Of a stretch of DNA of 64,000 nt, positions 27,269-36,727 are shown piece by piece. The stretch comes from Aquimonas voraii (GTDB lineage: Bacteria > Pseudomonadota > Gammaproteobacteria > Xanthomonadales > Xanthomonadaceae). Location: NCBI RefSeq assembly GCF_900101825.1, contig NZ_FNAG01000013.1, forward strand, positions 42,175 to 106,174, in the 5' to 3' direction. The position numbers were made by a program, and so were the translations under genes. Position 1 is the first letter of the stretch. Each line of letters opens with the position of its first letter. The notes under the pieces were generated by a model. That model saw only the letters and a program-made list of their open reading frames with translations, made no database searches and was not told the origin of the DNA.

Positions 27269-28162
27269 TCACCCCTTGCGCCTGCGCGCGCGCAGGCGCC
27301 GATCGATGTAGTCGATGATCTCACCTGCCACGTCCACGCCGGTGGCGGCTTCGATGCCTTCCAGGCCCGGCGAGGAGTTCACCTCCAGCACCAGTGGGCC
27401 GCGCTTCGAGCGCAGGAGATCGACGCCGGCCACGCCCAGCCCCATCACACGGGCCGCGCGGATTGCGATCTCGCGCTCTTCGTCACTCAGTTCGACGGCC
27501 TTGGCGGTGCCTCCACGATGCAGGTTGGAGCGGAATTCGCCGGGCTTGGCCTGGCGACGCATGGAAGCGACCACCCGGCTGCCCACCACGAAGCAGCGCA
27601 GGTCGGCGCCTTTCGCCTCGCTGATGAACTCCTGCACGATGAAGTTGGCGTACAGGCCGCGGAAGGCCTCGATCACGCTGCGCGAGGAGGACGCGCGCTC
27701 GGCGAGGATCACGCCGGTGCCCTGGGTGCCCTCGGTGAGCTTGATGACGTGCGGTGGTTTGCCGAGCATGGCCAGCAGGTCGGCGGTGTCGTCGGGGTTG
27801 TCGCCAAATACCGTCTTGGGCAAGCCGATGCCCTGCCGTGCCAGCAGCTGGTGGCAGTGCAGCTTGTCGCGGGCGCGCAGGATGGCCTCAGAGCCGTTCG
27901 GCGTGTAGGTGCCCATCATCTCGAATTGACGCAGCACCGCCGTGCCGTAGAAGGTCACCGAGGCGCCGATGCGCGGAATCACCGCATCGAAATCGGTGAG
28001 CTCCTTGCCCTTGTAGTGCATCTGGAAGTCGCCGGGTGCGATGCGCATGTAACAGCGCAGGGGGTCGAGCACGCGCACGCTGTGGCCGCGCACGCGCCCG
28101 GCCTCGACGATGCGCTGGGTGGAGTAGAGCTTGGAGTTGCGCGAGAGGATGGCGAGTTTCAT
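27269..28162 (-). CDS. rimK: RimK, ribosomal protein S6 glutamate ligase
   Basis: An ATP-grasp enzyme that adds glutamates to the C-terminus of ribosomal protein S6. It has 297 residues. [16 protein letters not shown] at the N-terminus, IGLPKTVFG, the nucleotide segment [12 protein letters not shown], and the metal-binding [14 protein letters not shown] are RimK signatures. The C-terminus is basic ([10 protein letters not shown]). The gene lies downstream of a small aspartic-type protease gene, the pairing known as RimB-RimK. The start codon is seven bases from a (GATTCCC)6 tract and has no clear Shine-Dalgarno sequence. Confidence 0.95.
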   Translation of the reverse strand: MKLAILSRNSKLYSTQRIVEAGRVRGHSVRVLDPLRCYMRIAPGDFQMHYKGKELTDFDAVIPRIGASVTFYGTAVLRQFEMMGTYTPNGSEAILRARDKLHCHQLLARQGIGLPKTVFGDNPDDTADLLAMLGKPPHVIKLTEGTQGTGVILAERASSSRSVIEAFRGLYANFIVQEFISEAKGADLRCFVVGSRVVASMRRQAKPGEFRSNLHRGGTAKAVELSDEEREIAIRAARVMGLGVAGVDLLRSKRGPLVLEVNSSPGLEGIEAATGVDVAGEIIDYIDRRLRARRRKG

Positions 28163-28169
28163 CGGAGCC

Positions 28170-28211
28170 GGGAATCGGGAATCGGGAATCGGGAATCGGG
28201 AATCGGGAATC
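28170..28211 (+). repeat. Heptamer tract (GGGAATC)6 upstream of rimK
   Basis: Six perfect units, but of the sequence variant GGGAATC instead of GGGATTC. The tract fills most of the 83-base rimB-rimK spacer and ends seven bases from the rimK start. Confidence 0.95.
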
Positions 28212-28245
28212 GATGGCAGCGTAACGAGCCCCCGGCCTGCGCGGG

Positions 28246-28689
28246 TTACAGCGCCGGGGATGGCAGGGTGTGCTTGCGCGCGGGGTCAACCAGGAAGCGC
28301 CCCGCAAGGGCGGTGCGACCCATCAGCATGGGGAACTTGAGTCCTCGGCGTGCCGCCAGGTTCACTTCGATCGGATAGCGGATGCCGGCGATGGCCAGCG
28401 TCGTGAGGATGAACACGCGCTCGGTCTCATGGCCGCCGGAGTCGCGCACCGCGCGGCGGTCGTGCACCGGCGCCTCGGCCTGCACGGGGAGCCGGGTGGC
28501 CGCGCCATCGAGATGCAGGGCGAATCGGACCCATTCGCGCTCTCCGCGCATGAAGCACTGCTGGCTGTCGACATGCAGGGACGAGCTGCGCGCGCCGGTA
28601 TCGATCTTGGCTTCGATCGCCGGGATGGACAAGTCGGGGAGGGCGAGGGTCTCGCACCAGCCGAGCACGATGGGAAACGGATCGACCAT
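28246..28689 (-). CDS. rimB: RimB-like retropepsin-fold protease
   Basis: A 147-residue protein of the family once called ATP-dependent zinc protease (PF05618), now seen as retropepsin-like. [13 protein letters not shown] near residues 26-38 holds the catalytic aspartate in a DTGA context. The later [18 protein letters not shown] is the second family block. In Pseudomonas the RimB relative works with RimK on S6 glutamate tails, and the gene order here (rimB, then rimK) supports that role. I use the ATG at 28687-28689; a longer frame would run into the tRNA gene. Confidence 0.82.
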   Translation of the reverse strand: MVDPFPIVLGWCETLALPDLSIPAIEAKIDTGARSSSLHVDSQQCFMRGEREWVRFALHLDGAATRLPVQAEAPVHDRRAVRDSGGHETERVFILTTLAIAGIRYPIEVNLAARRGLKFPMLMGRTALAGRFLVDPARKHTLPSPAL

Positions 28690-28710
28690 GGCTCGGGCGG
28701 CGGCATCGGA

Positions 28711-28784
28711 TGGAGCGGGTGATGGGAATCGAACCCACGTCGGCGGCTTGGGAAGCCGCTGCTTTACCATTAAGCTACACCCGC
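28711..28784 (-). tRNA. tRNA-Gly (anticodon CCC)
   Basis: A complete cloverleaf is visible on the minus strand: acceptor GCGGGTG pairing with CACCCGC, a D-arm with AATGGTAA, the anticodon stem GCGGC/GCCGC around TTCCCAA, the T-loop TTCGATT, and an encoded CCA end. The anticodon is CCC, which reads GGG. Confidence 0.95.
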
Positions 28785-28896
28785 ACTGCGGTGCGAAAGC
28801 TTAGCCCCGCTTGCCTCACGCAGGCAATGCCGCGAGAGGTGTCTCCGCGATGCGCCATGCGCCGCTTCACTCCCTGCTCCGACGTCCGAGCGCTCC

Positions 28897-29100
28897 ATGA
28901 TCCAGATCCAATTGAACGGCGAGGCGTGCGCGCTGCCTGCAGGCACCACCGTCGCCGCCCTGATCGAACAGCTCGGCCACGCCGGCCGCCGCGTCGCTGT
29001 CGAAGTCAATCGCGAGATCGTGCCGAAGAGCCGCCATGCCGAGCACACGCTGGCCGATGGCGATGTGGTCGAGCTGGTGCACGCGCTGGGCGGCGGCTGA
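28897..29100 (+). CDS. thiS: ThiS, sulfur carrier protein
   Basis: A 67-residue ubiquitin-fold protein whose C-terminal glycine is turned into a thiocarboxylate that supplies sulfur for the thiazole of thiamine. The C-terminus ends HALGGG, with the required Gly-Gly. [16 protein letters not shown] and [13 protein letters not shown] match the family. thiG follows after 66 bases. I looked for a TPP riboswitch ahead of it and saw none. Confidence 0.93.
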   Translation: MIQIQLNGEACALPAGTTVAALIEQLGHAGRRVAVEVNREIVPKSRHAEHTLADGDVVELVHALGGG

Positions 29101-29166
29101 AGCGATTCCGACGCAATCGCGGCCATCGTCGCGACAGCGCCTGCGGGTTCGGTCGATAATCCGGCG

Positions 29167-29967
29167 ATGGACAGCGCAGCCCAGCCCGCCGCCGACCGGC
29201 TCAAGATCGGCACCCGCAGTTTTTCCTCCCGCCTGCTGACAGGCACCGGCAAGTTCCGCGACTTTGATGAGACCCGCCGCGCCAGCGAGGCCGCCGGCGC
29301 CGAAATCGTCACCGTCGCCATCCGCCGCACCAATCTCGGCCAGAATGCCGGCGAACCCAACCTGCTCGACTTCCTGCCGCCCGAGCGCTACACCCTGCTG
29401 CCCAACACCGCCGGCTGCTACAGCGCCGAGGATGCGGTGCGCACCTGCCGGCTGGCGCGCGAGCTGCTCGATGGCCACAACCTGGTCAAGCTCGAGGTGC
29501 TGGGCGACGAGAAGACCCTCTACCCGGACGTGGTGCAGACCCTGCGCGCCGCCGAAGTTCTGGTGCGCGACGGCTTCGAGGTGATGGTCTACACCAGCGA
29601 CGACCCGATCGTCGCGCGCGAGCTTGAGAAGATCGGCTGCGTGGCGGTGATGCCACTGGCCGCGCCGATCGGCTCGGGGCTGGGCATCCAGAACCGCTAC
29701 ACCCTGCTGGAGATCATCGAGAGCCTCTCGGTGCCGGTGATCGTCGATGCCGGCGTGGGCACGGCCTCCGATGCCGCCATCGCGATGGAGCTCGGGTGCG
29801 ACGGCGTGCTGATGAATACCGCGATCGCCGGCGCCAAGCACCCGGTGCTCATGGCCAGCGCGATGCGCAAGGCCGTCGAAGCCGGTCGCGAAGCCTTCCT
29901 GGCCGGACGCATTCCGCGCAAGCGCTACGCCAGCGCGTCCTCGCCGGTGGATGGGCTCTTCTTCTGA
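29167..29967 (+). CDS. thiG: Thiazole synthase
   Basis: ThiG builds the thiazole phosphate of thiamine from deoxyxylulose phosphate, dehydroglycine and the ThiS thiocarboxylate. It has 266 residues with a TIM-barrel fold. [11 protein letters not shown], the Schiff-base lysine region [16 protein letters not shown], and the phosphate-binding stretches [12 protein letters not shown] and [12 protein letters not shown] are visible. Its TGA overlaps the trmB ATG by one base (TGATG), so the next gene is coupled. Confidence 0.97.
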   Translation: MDSAAQPAADRLKIGTRSFSSRLLTGTGKFRDFDETRRASEAAGAEIVTVAIRRTNLGQNAGEPNLLDFLPPERYTLLPNTAGCYSAEDAVRTCRLARELLDGHNLVKLEVLGDEKTLYPDVVQTLRAAEVLVRDGFEVMVYTSDDPIVARELEKIGCVAVMPLAAPIGSGLGIQNRYTLLEIIESLSVPVIVDAGVGTASDAAIAMELGCDGVLMNTAIAGAKHPVLMASAMRKAVEAGREAFLAGRIPRKRYASASSPVDGLFF

Positions 29968-30683
29968 TGAGCGCGCTGGAAGACAAGCCCGAACGCGTTC
30001 TTCCCGAGGCCGCCACCCGCGTGCTGCGCAGTTTCGTGCAGCGTGCCGGCCGGCTGACCCCGGCGCAGCAGCGCGCGCTCGACGAGCTCTGGCCGAGGTA
30101 TGGCCTGGAGATCGCGCAAGGGCCGCTGGATGCCCCGACCCGGTTCGGCCGCACGGCGCCGCTGGTGCTGGAGATCGGCTTCGGCAACGGCGAAGCCCTG
30201 ATCCACGGCGCCTTGCATTCGCCCGAGCGCGACTTCATCGGCATCGAGGTGCACAAGCCGGGCGTTGGCCGCGCCCTGAACGCCATCGAATCGAACGCGC
30301 TGCGAAATGTGCGCCTGTACGCGGAGGACGCCGTCGAGGTGCTCAAGCAGTGCATCGGCGAGGGCGCGCTCAGCGAGGTGCGGATCTATTTCCCCGACCC
30401 CTGGCACAAGAAGCGGCACGTCAAGCGGCGCCTGATCCAGCCCGGTTTCGTCGAGCTGCTGGCCAGCCGCATCGCGCCGGGCGGCCTGCTGCATCTCGCC
30501 ACCGACTGGCAGCCCTATGCCGAGCAGATGTGGGAGGTGATGGACGCATCCGGCGCATTCCGCAACTCCGAAGGCCCCGGCGGCCACGTGCCGCGCCCGG
30601 ACTGGCGCCCGGAGACCCACTTCGAGCGCCGTGGCCTGCGCCTGGGGCACGGGGTCTGGGATCTGCTCTACCGCCGGGTCTAG
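29967..30683 (+). CDS. trmB: tRNA (guanine-N7)-methyltransferase
   Basis: TrmB makes m7G46 in the variable loop of tRNA with SAM. The protein has 238 residues. [11 protein letters not shown] is motif [16 protein letters not shown] is the family hallmark, and [14 protein letters not shown] holds later substrate-binding residues. The ATG shares one base with the thiG stop. An earlier in-frame start at 29796 would lie inside thiG and is not used. The link of thiG with trmB is common in gammaproteobacteria. Confidence 0.96.
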   Translation: MSALEDKPERVLPEAATRVLRSFVQRAGRLTPAQQRALDELWPRYGLEIAQGPLDAPTRFGRTAPLVLEIGFGNGEALIHGALHSPERDFIGIEVHKPGVGRALNAIESNALRNVRLYAEDAVEVLKQCIGEGALSEVRIYFPDPWHKKRHVKRRLIQPGFVELLASRIAPGGLLHLATDWQPYAEQMWEVMDASGAFRNSEGPGGHVPRPDWRPETHFERRGLRLGHGVWDLLYRRV

Positions 30684-30753
30684 GTGCATGCCGGACCGTC
30701 CCATCGACACCCGAGCACAGCGCGCCGGCCGCTTGCCGCGGCGGAGCAGCTAG

Positions 30754-32583
30754 ATGTTCGCCGGCCTCTCGCTCGATATGTGGCTGGTGTTGGGCCTGAT
30801 GGCCTTCACCATGGGCATGTTCGTGTGGGAGCGCCTGCGCCAGGACGTCACCGCCCTGCTGGTGCTGGTTTGCCTGGGCCTGTTCGGGCTGGTGCCGGTG
30901 GAGCAGTTGTTCGATGGCTTCGCCGGCAATGCGGTGATCAGCGTCATCGCCACCATGATCCTGGGCGCGGGCTTGGATCGCACCGGCCTGCTGAACCGGG
31001 TCGCGGTGTGGCTGCTGCGCAAGTCGAAGGGCTACGAGGAACGCCTGGTGCTGCTGTCGAGCAGTGTGGCTGGCCTGGTGTCCGCGGTCATGCAGAACCC
31101 CTCGGTGACCGCGCTGTTCCTGCCGGTGGCGGCACGCCTGTCGGCGCGCACCGGCGTCTCTCTCGGCCGCCTGCTGATGCCGATCGCGGTCTGCGTGGTC
31201 ATGGGCGGCGCGCTCACCATGGTCGGCAGCTCGCCGCTGATCCTCTTGAACGACCTGCTGGTGGCGGCCAACAGCAACCTGCCTTCGGGCGTGGCCTCGC
31301 TGTCACCGCTGCCGATCTTCGCGCCGCTGCCGATCGGGCTTGCCCTGCTGCTGATGGCGCTGGCCTTCTTCCGCCTGTTCGGCGCGCGCCTGCTTGGCCA
31401 GGGCGAGGACAAGGGCGTAGCACCCGGCCGCACCGACAGCTACTTTGCCCGCGCCTATGGCATCGAGGGCGACGTCTACGAATTGACGGTGACCTCCGAC
31501 AGCCCGCTGGTCGGCATGTCGGTGCTGGAAGCCGAATCGATGCGTGGCGCGCCGCTGCTGCTGGCGCTGAAGAGCGGCAACGAGGCGCGGCTGGCTCCGC
31601 CCGCCGACGAGATGATCTGGGTCGGCAGCGTGCTCGGTGTGATGGGCCCGCGCGAGCAGGTCGCCGACTACGCCCAGAACAATCTGCTGCGCCTGCAAGC
31701 GCGCCTGCGCAACTTCGCCGACCTGTTCAACCCCAGCCGCGCAGGCATTTCAGAAGCGGTGATTCCGCCCAACTCGCAGCTGATCGGACAGACGCTCGAG
31801 GATCTGCACCTGCGCAAGCGCTTCGGCATCAGCGTGCTGGCGATCAACCGCGGCAACGAGGTCTATCGCGAAGCGATCCGGCGTACTTCGCTGCGTGCCG
31901 GCGACCTTCTGGTGTTCCACAGCTTCTGGCGCGACCTCGCGCTGGCCGCCAGCAGCCGTGACTTCGTGGTGGTGACCGACTATCCGAAGGACGAGCAGCG
32001 CCCGCACAAACTCTGGCACGCCCTGGCTTGCTTCGGACTGGCCCTGGCGCTGGCCCTGTCCAGCGAAGTCGCGGTGCCGGTGGCGCTGATGACGGGTGCG
32101 GTCGGCATGCTGCTGCTCGGCGTCATCAACATGGACGAGGCCTATGCCTCGGTGAACTGGAAAACCGTGTTCATCATGGCTTGCCTGATCCCGCTGGGCT
32201 GGGCGGTGGACAGCTCCGGGGTGGCCAACTTCGTCGCCAGCCAGACCCTGGAGCACTTCGGCCACCTGCCCGGCTGGGCCTTGCTCGGCGTGCTGGGGCT
32301 CATCACCACGGCGATGGCGATGGTCATCAGCAACGTCGGCGCCACCGTGATCATGGTGCCGATGGCAATCAACATCGCGATCTCGACGGGCGCGGCACCG
32401 ATCCAGTTCGCCGTGGTGGTGGCGCTGTCGGCGTCGAACAATTTCCTGACCGGCTCGAACCCGGTGCTGGCGATGGTCAGCGGCGCCGCCGGCTACCGCG
32501 TGCGCGACCTGCTCAAGGTCGGCCTGCCCCTGTCCCTGCTCTACCTCGGCCTGGTGCTGGGCATGAGCTATCTGGTGTTCTGA
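30754..32583 (+). CDS. SLC13-family permease with two RCK_C domains
   Basis: A 609-residue inner-membrane transporter of the divalent anion/sodium symporter type. Six or so helices come first (SVIATMILGAGLDRTG, AVMQNPSVTALFLPVAARL); two soluble TrkA-C/RCK_C domains lie between about residues 225 and 405 (YELTVTSDSPLVGMSV and AVIPPNSQLIGQTLEDL); then further helices follow, ending with ASNNFLTGSNPVLAMVSG. This inserted double RCK_C plan is typical of sulfate or dicarboxylate carriers of the group. The substrate is not readable. It lies 70 bases after trmB on the same strand. Confidence 0.88.
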   Translation: MFAGLSLDMWLVLGLMAFTMGMFVWERLRQDVTALLVLVCLGLFGLVPVEQLFDGFAGNAVISVIATMILGAGLDRTGLLNRVAVWLLRKSKGYEERLVLLSSSVAGLVSAVMQNPSVTALFLPVAARLSARTGVSLGRLLMPIAVCVVMGGALTMVGSSPLILLNDLLVAANSNLPSGVASLSPLPIFAPLPIGLALLLMALAFFRLFGARLLGQGEDKGVAPGRTDSYFARAYGIEGDVYELTVTSDSPLVGMSVLEAESMRGAPLLLALKSGNEARLAPPADEMIWVGSVLGVMGPREQVADYAQNNLLRLQARLRNFADLFNPSRAGISEAVIPPNSQLIGQTLEDLHLRKRFGISVLAINRGNEVYREAIRRTSLRAGDLLVFHSFWRDLALAASSRDFVVVTDYPKDEQRPHKLWHALACFGLALALALSSEVAVPVALMTGAVGMLLLGVINMDEAYASVNWKTVFIMACLIPLGWAVDSSGVANFVASQTLEHFGHLPGWALLGVLGLITTAMAMVISNVGATVIMVPMAINIAISTGAAPIQFAVVVALSASNNFLTGSNPVLAMVSGAAGYRVRDLLKVGLPLSLLYLGLVLGMSYLVF

Positions 32584-32602
32584 GCGCGCGGCTCAGAGCG
32601 TG

Positions 32603-32642
32603 TAAAAAAAACCCAGACGCCGTAGCGAGGGCGCCTCTGGGT
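32603..32642 (-). terminator. Terminator of the polysaccharide operon
   Basis: On the minus strand ACCCAGA/TCTGGGT with an inner CGCC/GGCG stem is followed by eight T. It ends the long minus-strand operon that finishes with the DUF971 gene. Confidence 0.85.
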
Positions 32643-32771
32643 GTTCGTGGCAAAGCGCGGTACGTGAATTCAAGGGAGTTTGGCGAGCTGGTGACCGCGG
32701 AATTCGCTTAGCGCGCTGCCGCCACGGGCGGCCAGAGGCGGCCGCAGTCGGCGGATGGTTCTCACATGCTC

Positions 32772-33137
32772 TCAGCGGCGATCGCGCGACAGCCCGGCCT
32801 TGGTCAGCGCGTCGAGATAGGCGGCAAAGCGCTGCTCCTGCTCGCGCCCCAGTTCGAACAGGGTGGTCCAACTGTAGATGCCGGTCTCATGCCCATCATC
32901 GAAGCGCAACAGCACGCCGTAGTGGCCCACCGGCTCGATCGCGCGGATACCGACCTCGCGCTTGCCCGCCACCAACACCTTCTGACCCGGCCCATGGCCC
33001 TGCACTTCGGCCGAGGGCGACTCCACGCGCAGGTACTCGCAGGTCAGATGGAAGCGGCTGCCGTCCTCGAAGGCCACTTCGAGGATGCGCGAACGCTGGT
33101 GCAGGACGATGTCGGTGGGCGCGGGCGTGGTGCTCAT
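32772..33137 (-). CDS. DUF971-domain protein
   Basis: A 121-residue protein made of one DUF971 (GBBH-like N-terminal) domain. VLHQRSRILEVAFEDGSRFHL, TCEYLRVESPSAEV and VGHYGVLLRFDDGHETGIYSWTTLFEL match the domain, which is also found at the N-terminus of gamma-butyrobetaine hydroxylases and beside Mrp-type Fe-S scaffold ATPases. The usual partner genes are not next to it. Its start overlaps the glycosyltransferase stop (ATGA), so it is translated with the polysaccharide operon, perhaps by accident of position. Confidence 0.88.
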   Translation of the reverse strand: MSTTPAPTDIVLHQRSRILEVAFEDGSRFHLTCEYLRVESPSAEVQGHGPGQKVLVAGKREVGIRAIEPVGHYGVLLRFDDGHETGIYSWTTLFELGREQEQRFAAYLDALTKAGLSRDRR

Positions 33138-34009
33138 GGGCTTGGGATCGAAGTCCGGGCGAGGGATCGGTGGGACGGCTTGAGCGCGCGCAGCAGCAGC
33201 CAGGGCAGGGCCAGCCAGATCAGCAGGCGGAAGCCCCAGCGCGCCGGCGCAGGCAGCGCCTGCGCATCGAAGCGCTCGTAGTAGCGGCGCCAGCCGCGGT
33301 GCTTCTGCCAGGCCACCCACAGCGGACGGCGACGGCTGCTGGTGCCCTTCAGGTGGGTGATCCGCAGGCCCGGCGCGAACAGCACGCGCAGCTCCTGCTG
33401 GCGCAGGCGGCGGCACAGGTCGAGGTCCTCGAAGTGCAGGCGGTAGCCTTCATCGAAACCGCCGACTGCCTCGAACGAAGCACGCGGCAGCAGCATGAGC
33501 GCACCGGAGATCGCCTCGACCTCCCGGGGCGCGCCCGCATCCGGCGGCGGCTCGATCGCCGCGCGGCCCCGGCGCAGGCCCTCCAGCAGGCGAGCCGGCG
33601 TCGGATCGCGGCGATGCGAGGCCGCCTGCGCGCTGCCGTCGGCCTCAAGCAGCTGTGCGCCCAGCACCCCCAGACGTCCCTCGCCGTTGGCTTGCCCTGC
33701 GAGAGCCAGCAAGGTCGCAAGATCCTGTGGCCCCGGAAAGCAGTCGGGATTGAGGAAAAGCAGCCATTCGCCGTGGGCCAGTGCTGCCGCCTGGTTGCAG
33801 GCCACCGCGAAGCCTGGGTTGTCGGCATTGCGGATCAAACGGTCGAGCCGCGGATGCGCCGCCGGCGGCACGGCTGAGCCGTTGTCGACGACGATGACTT
33901 CCAAAGCCACGCCCTCCTGCACCGCCAGCGCTTCCAGGCAACGCGGCAAGACGTCGGCGCTGTCGTGGCTGACGATCAGCACCGACAGCAGCGGCGCGCG
34001 CGGGCTCAA
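33134..34009 (-). CDS. GT2 glycosyltransferase (WbbL-like)
   Basis: A 291-residue inverting glycosyltransferase of family 2 that should add a sugar to a lipid-linked polysaccharide on the cytoplasmic face. LSVLIVSHDSADVLPRCL opens the GT-A fold, VIVVDNGS is the nucleotide strand, FLNPDC the metal motif, and GGFDEGYRLHFEDLDLCRR the catalytic region. The C-terminus has an apolar, basic segment (LLIWLALPWLLLRALK) that may attach to the membrane. Both ends overlap neighbours by ATGA. Confidence 0.9.
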   Translation of the reverse strand: MSPRAPLLSVLIVSHDSADVLPRCLEALAVQEGVALEVIVVDNGSAVPPAAHPRLDRLIRNADNPGFAVACNQAAALAHGEWLLFLNPDCFPGPQDLATLLALAGQANGEGRLGVLGAQLLEADGSAQAASHRRDPTPARLLEGLRRGRAAIEPPPDAGAPREVEAISGALMLLPRASFEAVGGFDEGYRLHFEDLDLCRRLRQQELRVLFAPGLRITHLKGTSSRRRPLWVAWQKHRGWRRYYERFDAQALPAPARWGFRLLIWLALPWLLLRALKPSHRSLARTSIPSP

Positions 34010-35850
34010 GGCGCACCCAGCCAGTGTTCGCGACGCTCGCGGGCGACCTCCAGGGCCAGCGGCCAGGCCGGCAGCGCGGCGGCAAACTCTTGGACATAGC
34101 CGCGCCAGAGCGCGGCCCCCGCCTGCGCGTCGATCCCCTCAGGCCACTCGGCGAAGCGCGCCGGCGCGCCATCGAGCAGGGCGCGGCCGTTGGCTTCGAT
34201 CAGGCTGGCGAGATCGGTCGCGAGATGCGCGGGCGCGACGGGCCGATCATGCAGGGCGAGGCGCAGACCGGCGACCACACGCGCACGCTGCGCCCGCAGA
34301 TGTGCCTGCAGATGCCCGGCGAGTTCCGCGTCGGACCCGGCGGCGTGTTCTTCGAGGCTCGCGCAGACCGCGCGCAGGCGCGCCAGCGGGTCCTCGCTGC
34401 GCAGCCGGGGCGAGAGCTCGTGCAGCTGATCGGTCAGCACCTGCGCCAGCGCCGGCGTGGCGGGTGTGCTGGCAAGTTCCGAACGTTCCGGCGCCGCCGG
34501 GCGCCGATGTCCCACCGCCATCGGCAGCTCAACCTGCAGGCTGTTGCTCTGCAGAGCCTTCAGCAGGGCCGAGAACACCCCATCCTCGCCGCGACCGCGC
34601 GGCGGCACGGCGGGCAGCAGGCGGCTGCCATCGAGCATGAAGGGCGACAGGCCGTGCGAGCGGAGGCAGCGGTAGCGGCGCGCCACCTGTACCACCGCAG
34701 GACGGCGCAAACATTCGCGGTAGCGCTGCGGGTCCGCGAGCAGGGCTGGGCGCGCGGCCGCTGGCAGCGCCAGCAGCCAGATCAGGCTCAGCGAGGAGGC
34801 GTCACCGCGATGGCCATGCACGCTGGCCAGCACCCGCGCATCGGCCTTGAACGCGGGCAGTTGCGCAGGCGCAAGGCCCTGCAGCTGTGCGGAATCGAGG
34901 CGCATCGGTGCCTGCCGCAGCAGATGCGCGAGCGGCTGGCCGCAGACCTCGGCGTGGGCGGCGAAGGGATCGATCTCGCCCTCGCTTCCCCAGTCCAGCG
35001 CGCTATCGAGATCGTCCAGCACCTGTGGTGGGTCGGGCTGGTCGACGAGGTCGAGCCCTTGGCCGGAAGCGGGGTGCCAGCGCAGCGGGAACAGGTGATC
35101 GTCATCCAGCATGGCGTAGCGCTGGCCGGCGCCGAGCAGCTGGATCCAATTGAGGCTGATGCCATAGTCGCCGTGGAAGCCCGGCGCCGCCGCACCTTCA
35201 CCGAGCAGGACTCGCAGGCCCGAGGCCCGCTCCGGCAGAGCCCGGCAGAGTTCATCGAGCCAGGCCTGCTGGCGGGTCCGGTCGACGTGGACGCTGTGGC
35301 AACCGGTCGCCGCGCTGAAGGCTTCGAGCGTGTCGCGGTTGCGCTGCACGGTCTCTGCATCTCGGCTGCGATCGACCAGCAGATAGCGCAGGCCGCTGCG
35401 CCAGCGCAGTTCGTGCTCGCGTAGCGTCGCGAACAGGGCGGCGAGCTGGGGCGCGCGCTCGCAGGTGCGGACGATGACGGTACGCAGAGGCGGCGGCGCG
35501 GGCGTGTCGGCGGCCTGCAAGGCATCGAGCCAAGACTCGGCGCTGACCAGGGCGCCCTGCCGGGCAAGATCCTCGAGCACGCCGCGCACGGCCACCTCAT
35601 GGCCCTGCAGACCCGAGACACTCGCGCACACGCGCTGCACATGCAGATCCATCGGCGCGAACGCGGCGCACAGCTCCAGGGCCTGTGCGACTTGGACGGT
35701 CACGATACGGCTGCGGCCGGTATCGCGTTCGCTGAGCAGGATCTGCCCGTCACCAAGCGCCAGCGCCCGCGTCGGCACCGCCGCGAACAGCGGTGCCGCC
35801 GACGGGCTCGGGGTCGGTCCAAGGCGCAGGCCGTAGCTGCCCCAGCTCAC
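34006..35850 (-). CDS. Putative RRE/PqqD-like domain fused to a GT-A-like glycosyltransferase
   Basis: A 614-residue protein that I cannot assign to a named family. Residues about 28-103 resemble PqqD-like peptide-recognition domains: two strands with a turn (LALGDGQILLSERDTG), a helix (VTVQVAQALELC), and a final helix ending LEDLARQGALV. From about 120 there is a Rossmann-like region (LRTVIVRTCERAPQLAALF) with YAMLDDDHLFPLRW near residue 245, which looks like the DxD metal motif of GT-A enzymes. The last 180 residues are helical and Ala/Leu/Arg-rich. It overlaps both neighbours by ATGA inside the Wzm/Wzt operon, so it should act on the same glycan. Confidence 0.6.
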   Translation of the reverse strand: MSWGSYGLRLGPTPSPSAAPLFAAVPTRALALGDGQILLSERDTGRSRIVTVQVAQALELCAAFAPMDLHVQRVCASVSGLQGHEVAVRGVLEDLARQGALVSAESWLDALQAADTPAPPPLRTVIVRTCERAPQLAALFATLREHELRWRSGLRYLLVDRSRDAETVQRNRDTLEAFSAATGCHSVHVDRTRQQAWLDELCRALPERASGLRVLLGEGAAAPGFHGDYGISLNWIQLLGAGQRYAMLDDDHLFPLRWHPASGQGLDLVDQPDPPQVLDDLDSALDWGSEGEIDPFAAHAEVCGQPLAHLLRQAPMRLDSAQLQGLAPAQLPAFKADARVLASVHGHRGDASSLSLIWLLALPAAARPALLADPQRYRECLRRPAVVQVARRYRCLRSHGLSPFMLDGSRLLPAVPPRGRGEDGVFSALLKALQSNSLQVELPMAVGHRRPAAPERSELASTPATPALAQVLTDQLHELSPRLRSEDPLARLRAVCASLEEHAAGSDAELAGHLQAHLRAQRARVVAGLRLALHDRPVAPAHLATDLASLIEANGRALLDGAPARFAEWPEGIDAQAGAALWRGYVQEFAAALPAWPLALEVARERREHWLGAP

Positions 35851-36716
35851 CCCGCCGCTCCAGCCGCCCGCAGCGCGGCGCGCAGCGCTTCGACCTCGCG
35901 CTCCAGTTCCTGGATGCGATGGCCAGCCGCCATGTTCTTGCGGATCTCGTGGTGGTAGTGGGCGTAGACGCTTTCTTCCGCGTCACCAAACAGATGCGTG
36001 GCGGGCAGCACAGGCAGCGGCTGCAGCGCGCAGGCGGCGATGTAGTACATCGGCGGATAGGCCATTCCCTCGCTCAAGCCGCCCTCGCGACTGAGTGTGG
36101 CCGCGGCCGGCCCGCCCTCGTCCGCATCCAGCGCCCACAGCGCCGACTGGAACAGCAGCTTCTGCGCGTACAGGCGACGGTGCGGGAAGATCCCGGCCAG
36201 CAGGGCCTCGAACTCCTCGCGGTAGAGCTCACGCACATGGTGTTCGTTGTGGAACTGCGGAATGTCGGTGTAGTTGCGCTTGTCCGGGGTCGACACCAGC
36301 AGCAGGCCGCCGGGGGCCAGCAGGCGGCGGAAGCCCTGCAGCATGGTTTCCTGGGCGTGCAGGTGCTCCAGCGTTTCGAAGCTCAGGATCAGGTCGAAGC
36401 TGGCGGCGGGCAGGTGCTCCAGCGCGGTCACGTCGGCCTGCTCGAAGCGCAGGTTCGGCTGGGCGTAGCGGGCACGCGCATGGGCGATGGCCTGTGCCGA
36501 CACGTCGAGCCCCAGCACGGAGGCCGCACCGGCCACGACCAGAGCCGAGCCGTAGCCCTCGCCACAGGCGGCATCGAGCACGCGCTTGCCGCGCGCCAGC
36601 GGCTGCGCGAAGGCGTAGCGGTGGTAGTGCTCGTACCAGATCTCACGCACGCATTCCGGCGTGAAGCGTTCGCCGGTGAATTCCAGCGCCGGCGTCGATT
36701 CGCTCATCGCGGACAA
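35847..36716 (-). CDS. SAM-dependent methyltransferase with C-terminal coiled coil
   Basis: A 289-residue class I methyltransferase. FTGERFTPE at the N-terminus, RVLDAACGEGYGSALV (motif I), VLGLDVSAQAI and FDLILSFETLEHL (motif IV) are clear. The last 35 residues (MAAGHRIQELEREVEALRAAL) form a short coiled coil, often seen in methyltransferases that cap or modify surface polysaccharides. It lies between glycosyltransferase genes, with an ATGA overlap downstream, so the glycan or a sugar on it is the likely substrate. Confidence 0.88.
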   Translation of the reverse strand: MSAMSESTPALEFTGERFTPECVREIWYEHYHRYAFAQPLARGKRVLDAACGEGYGSALVVAGAASVLGLDVSAQAIAHARARYAQPNLRFEQADVTALEHLPAASFDLILSFETLEHLHAQETMLQGFRRLLAPGGLLLVSTPDKRNYTDIPQFHNEHHVRELYREEFEALLAGIFPHRRLYAQKLLFQSALWALDADEGGPAAATLSREGGLSEGMAYPPMYYIAACALQPLPVLPATHLFGDAEESVYAHYHHEIRKNMAAGHRIQELEREVEALRAALRAAGAAG

Positions 36717-36727
36717 CCTCGGATGGG

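Noticed and set aside
28785..28896. TPP riboswitch before thiS
   Set aside because: The conserved CTGAGA and downstream helix sequences are absent.
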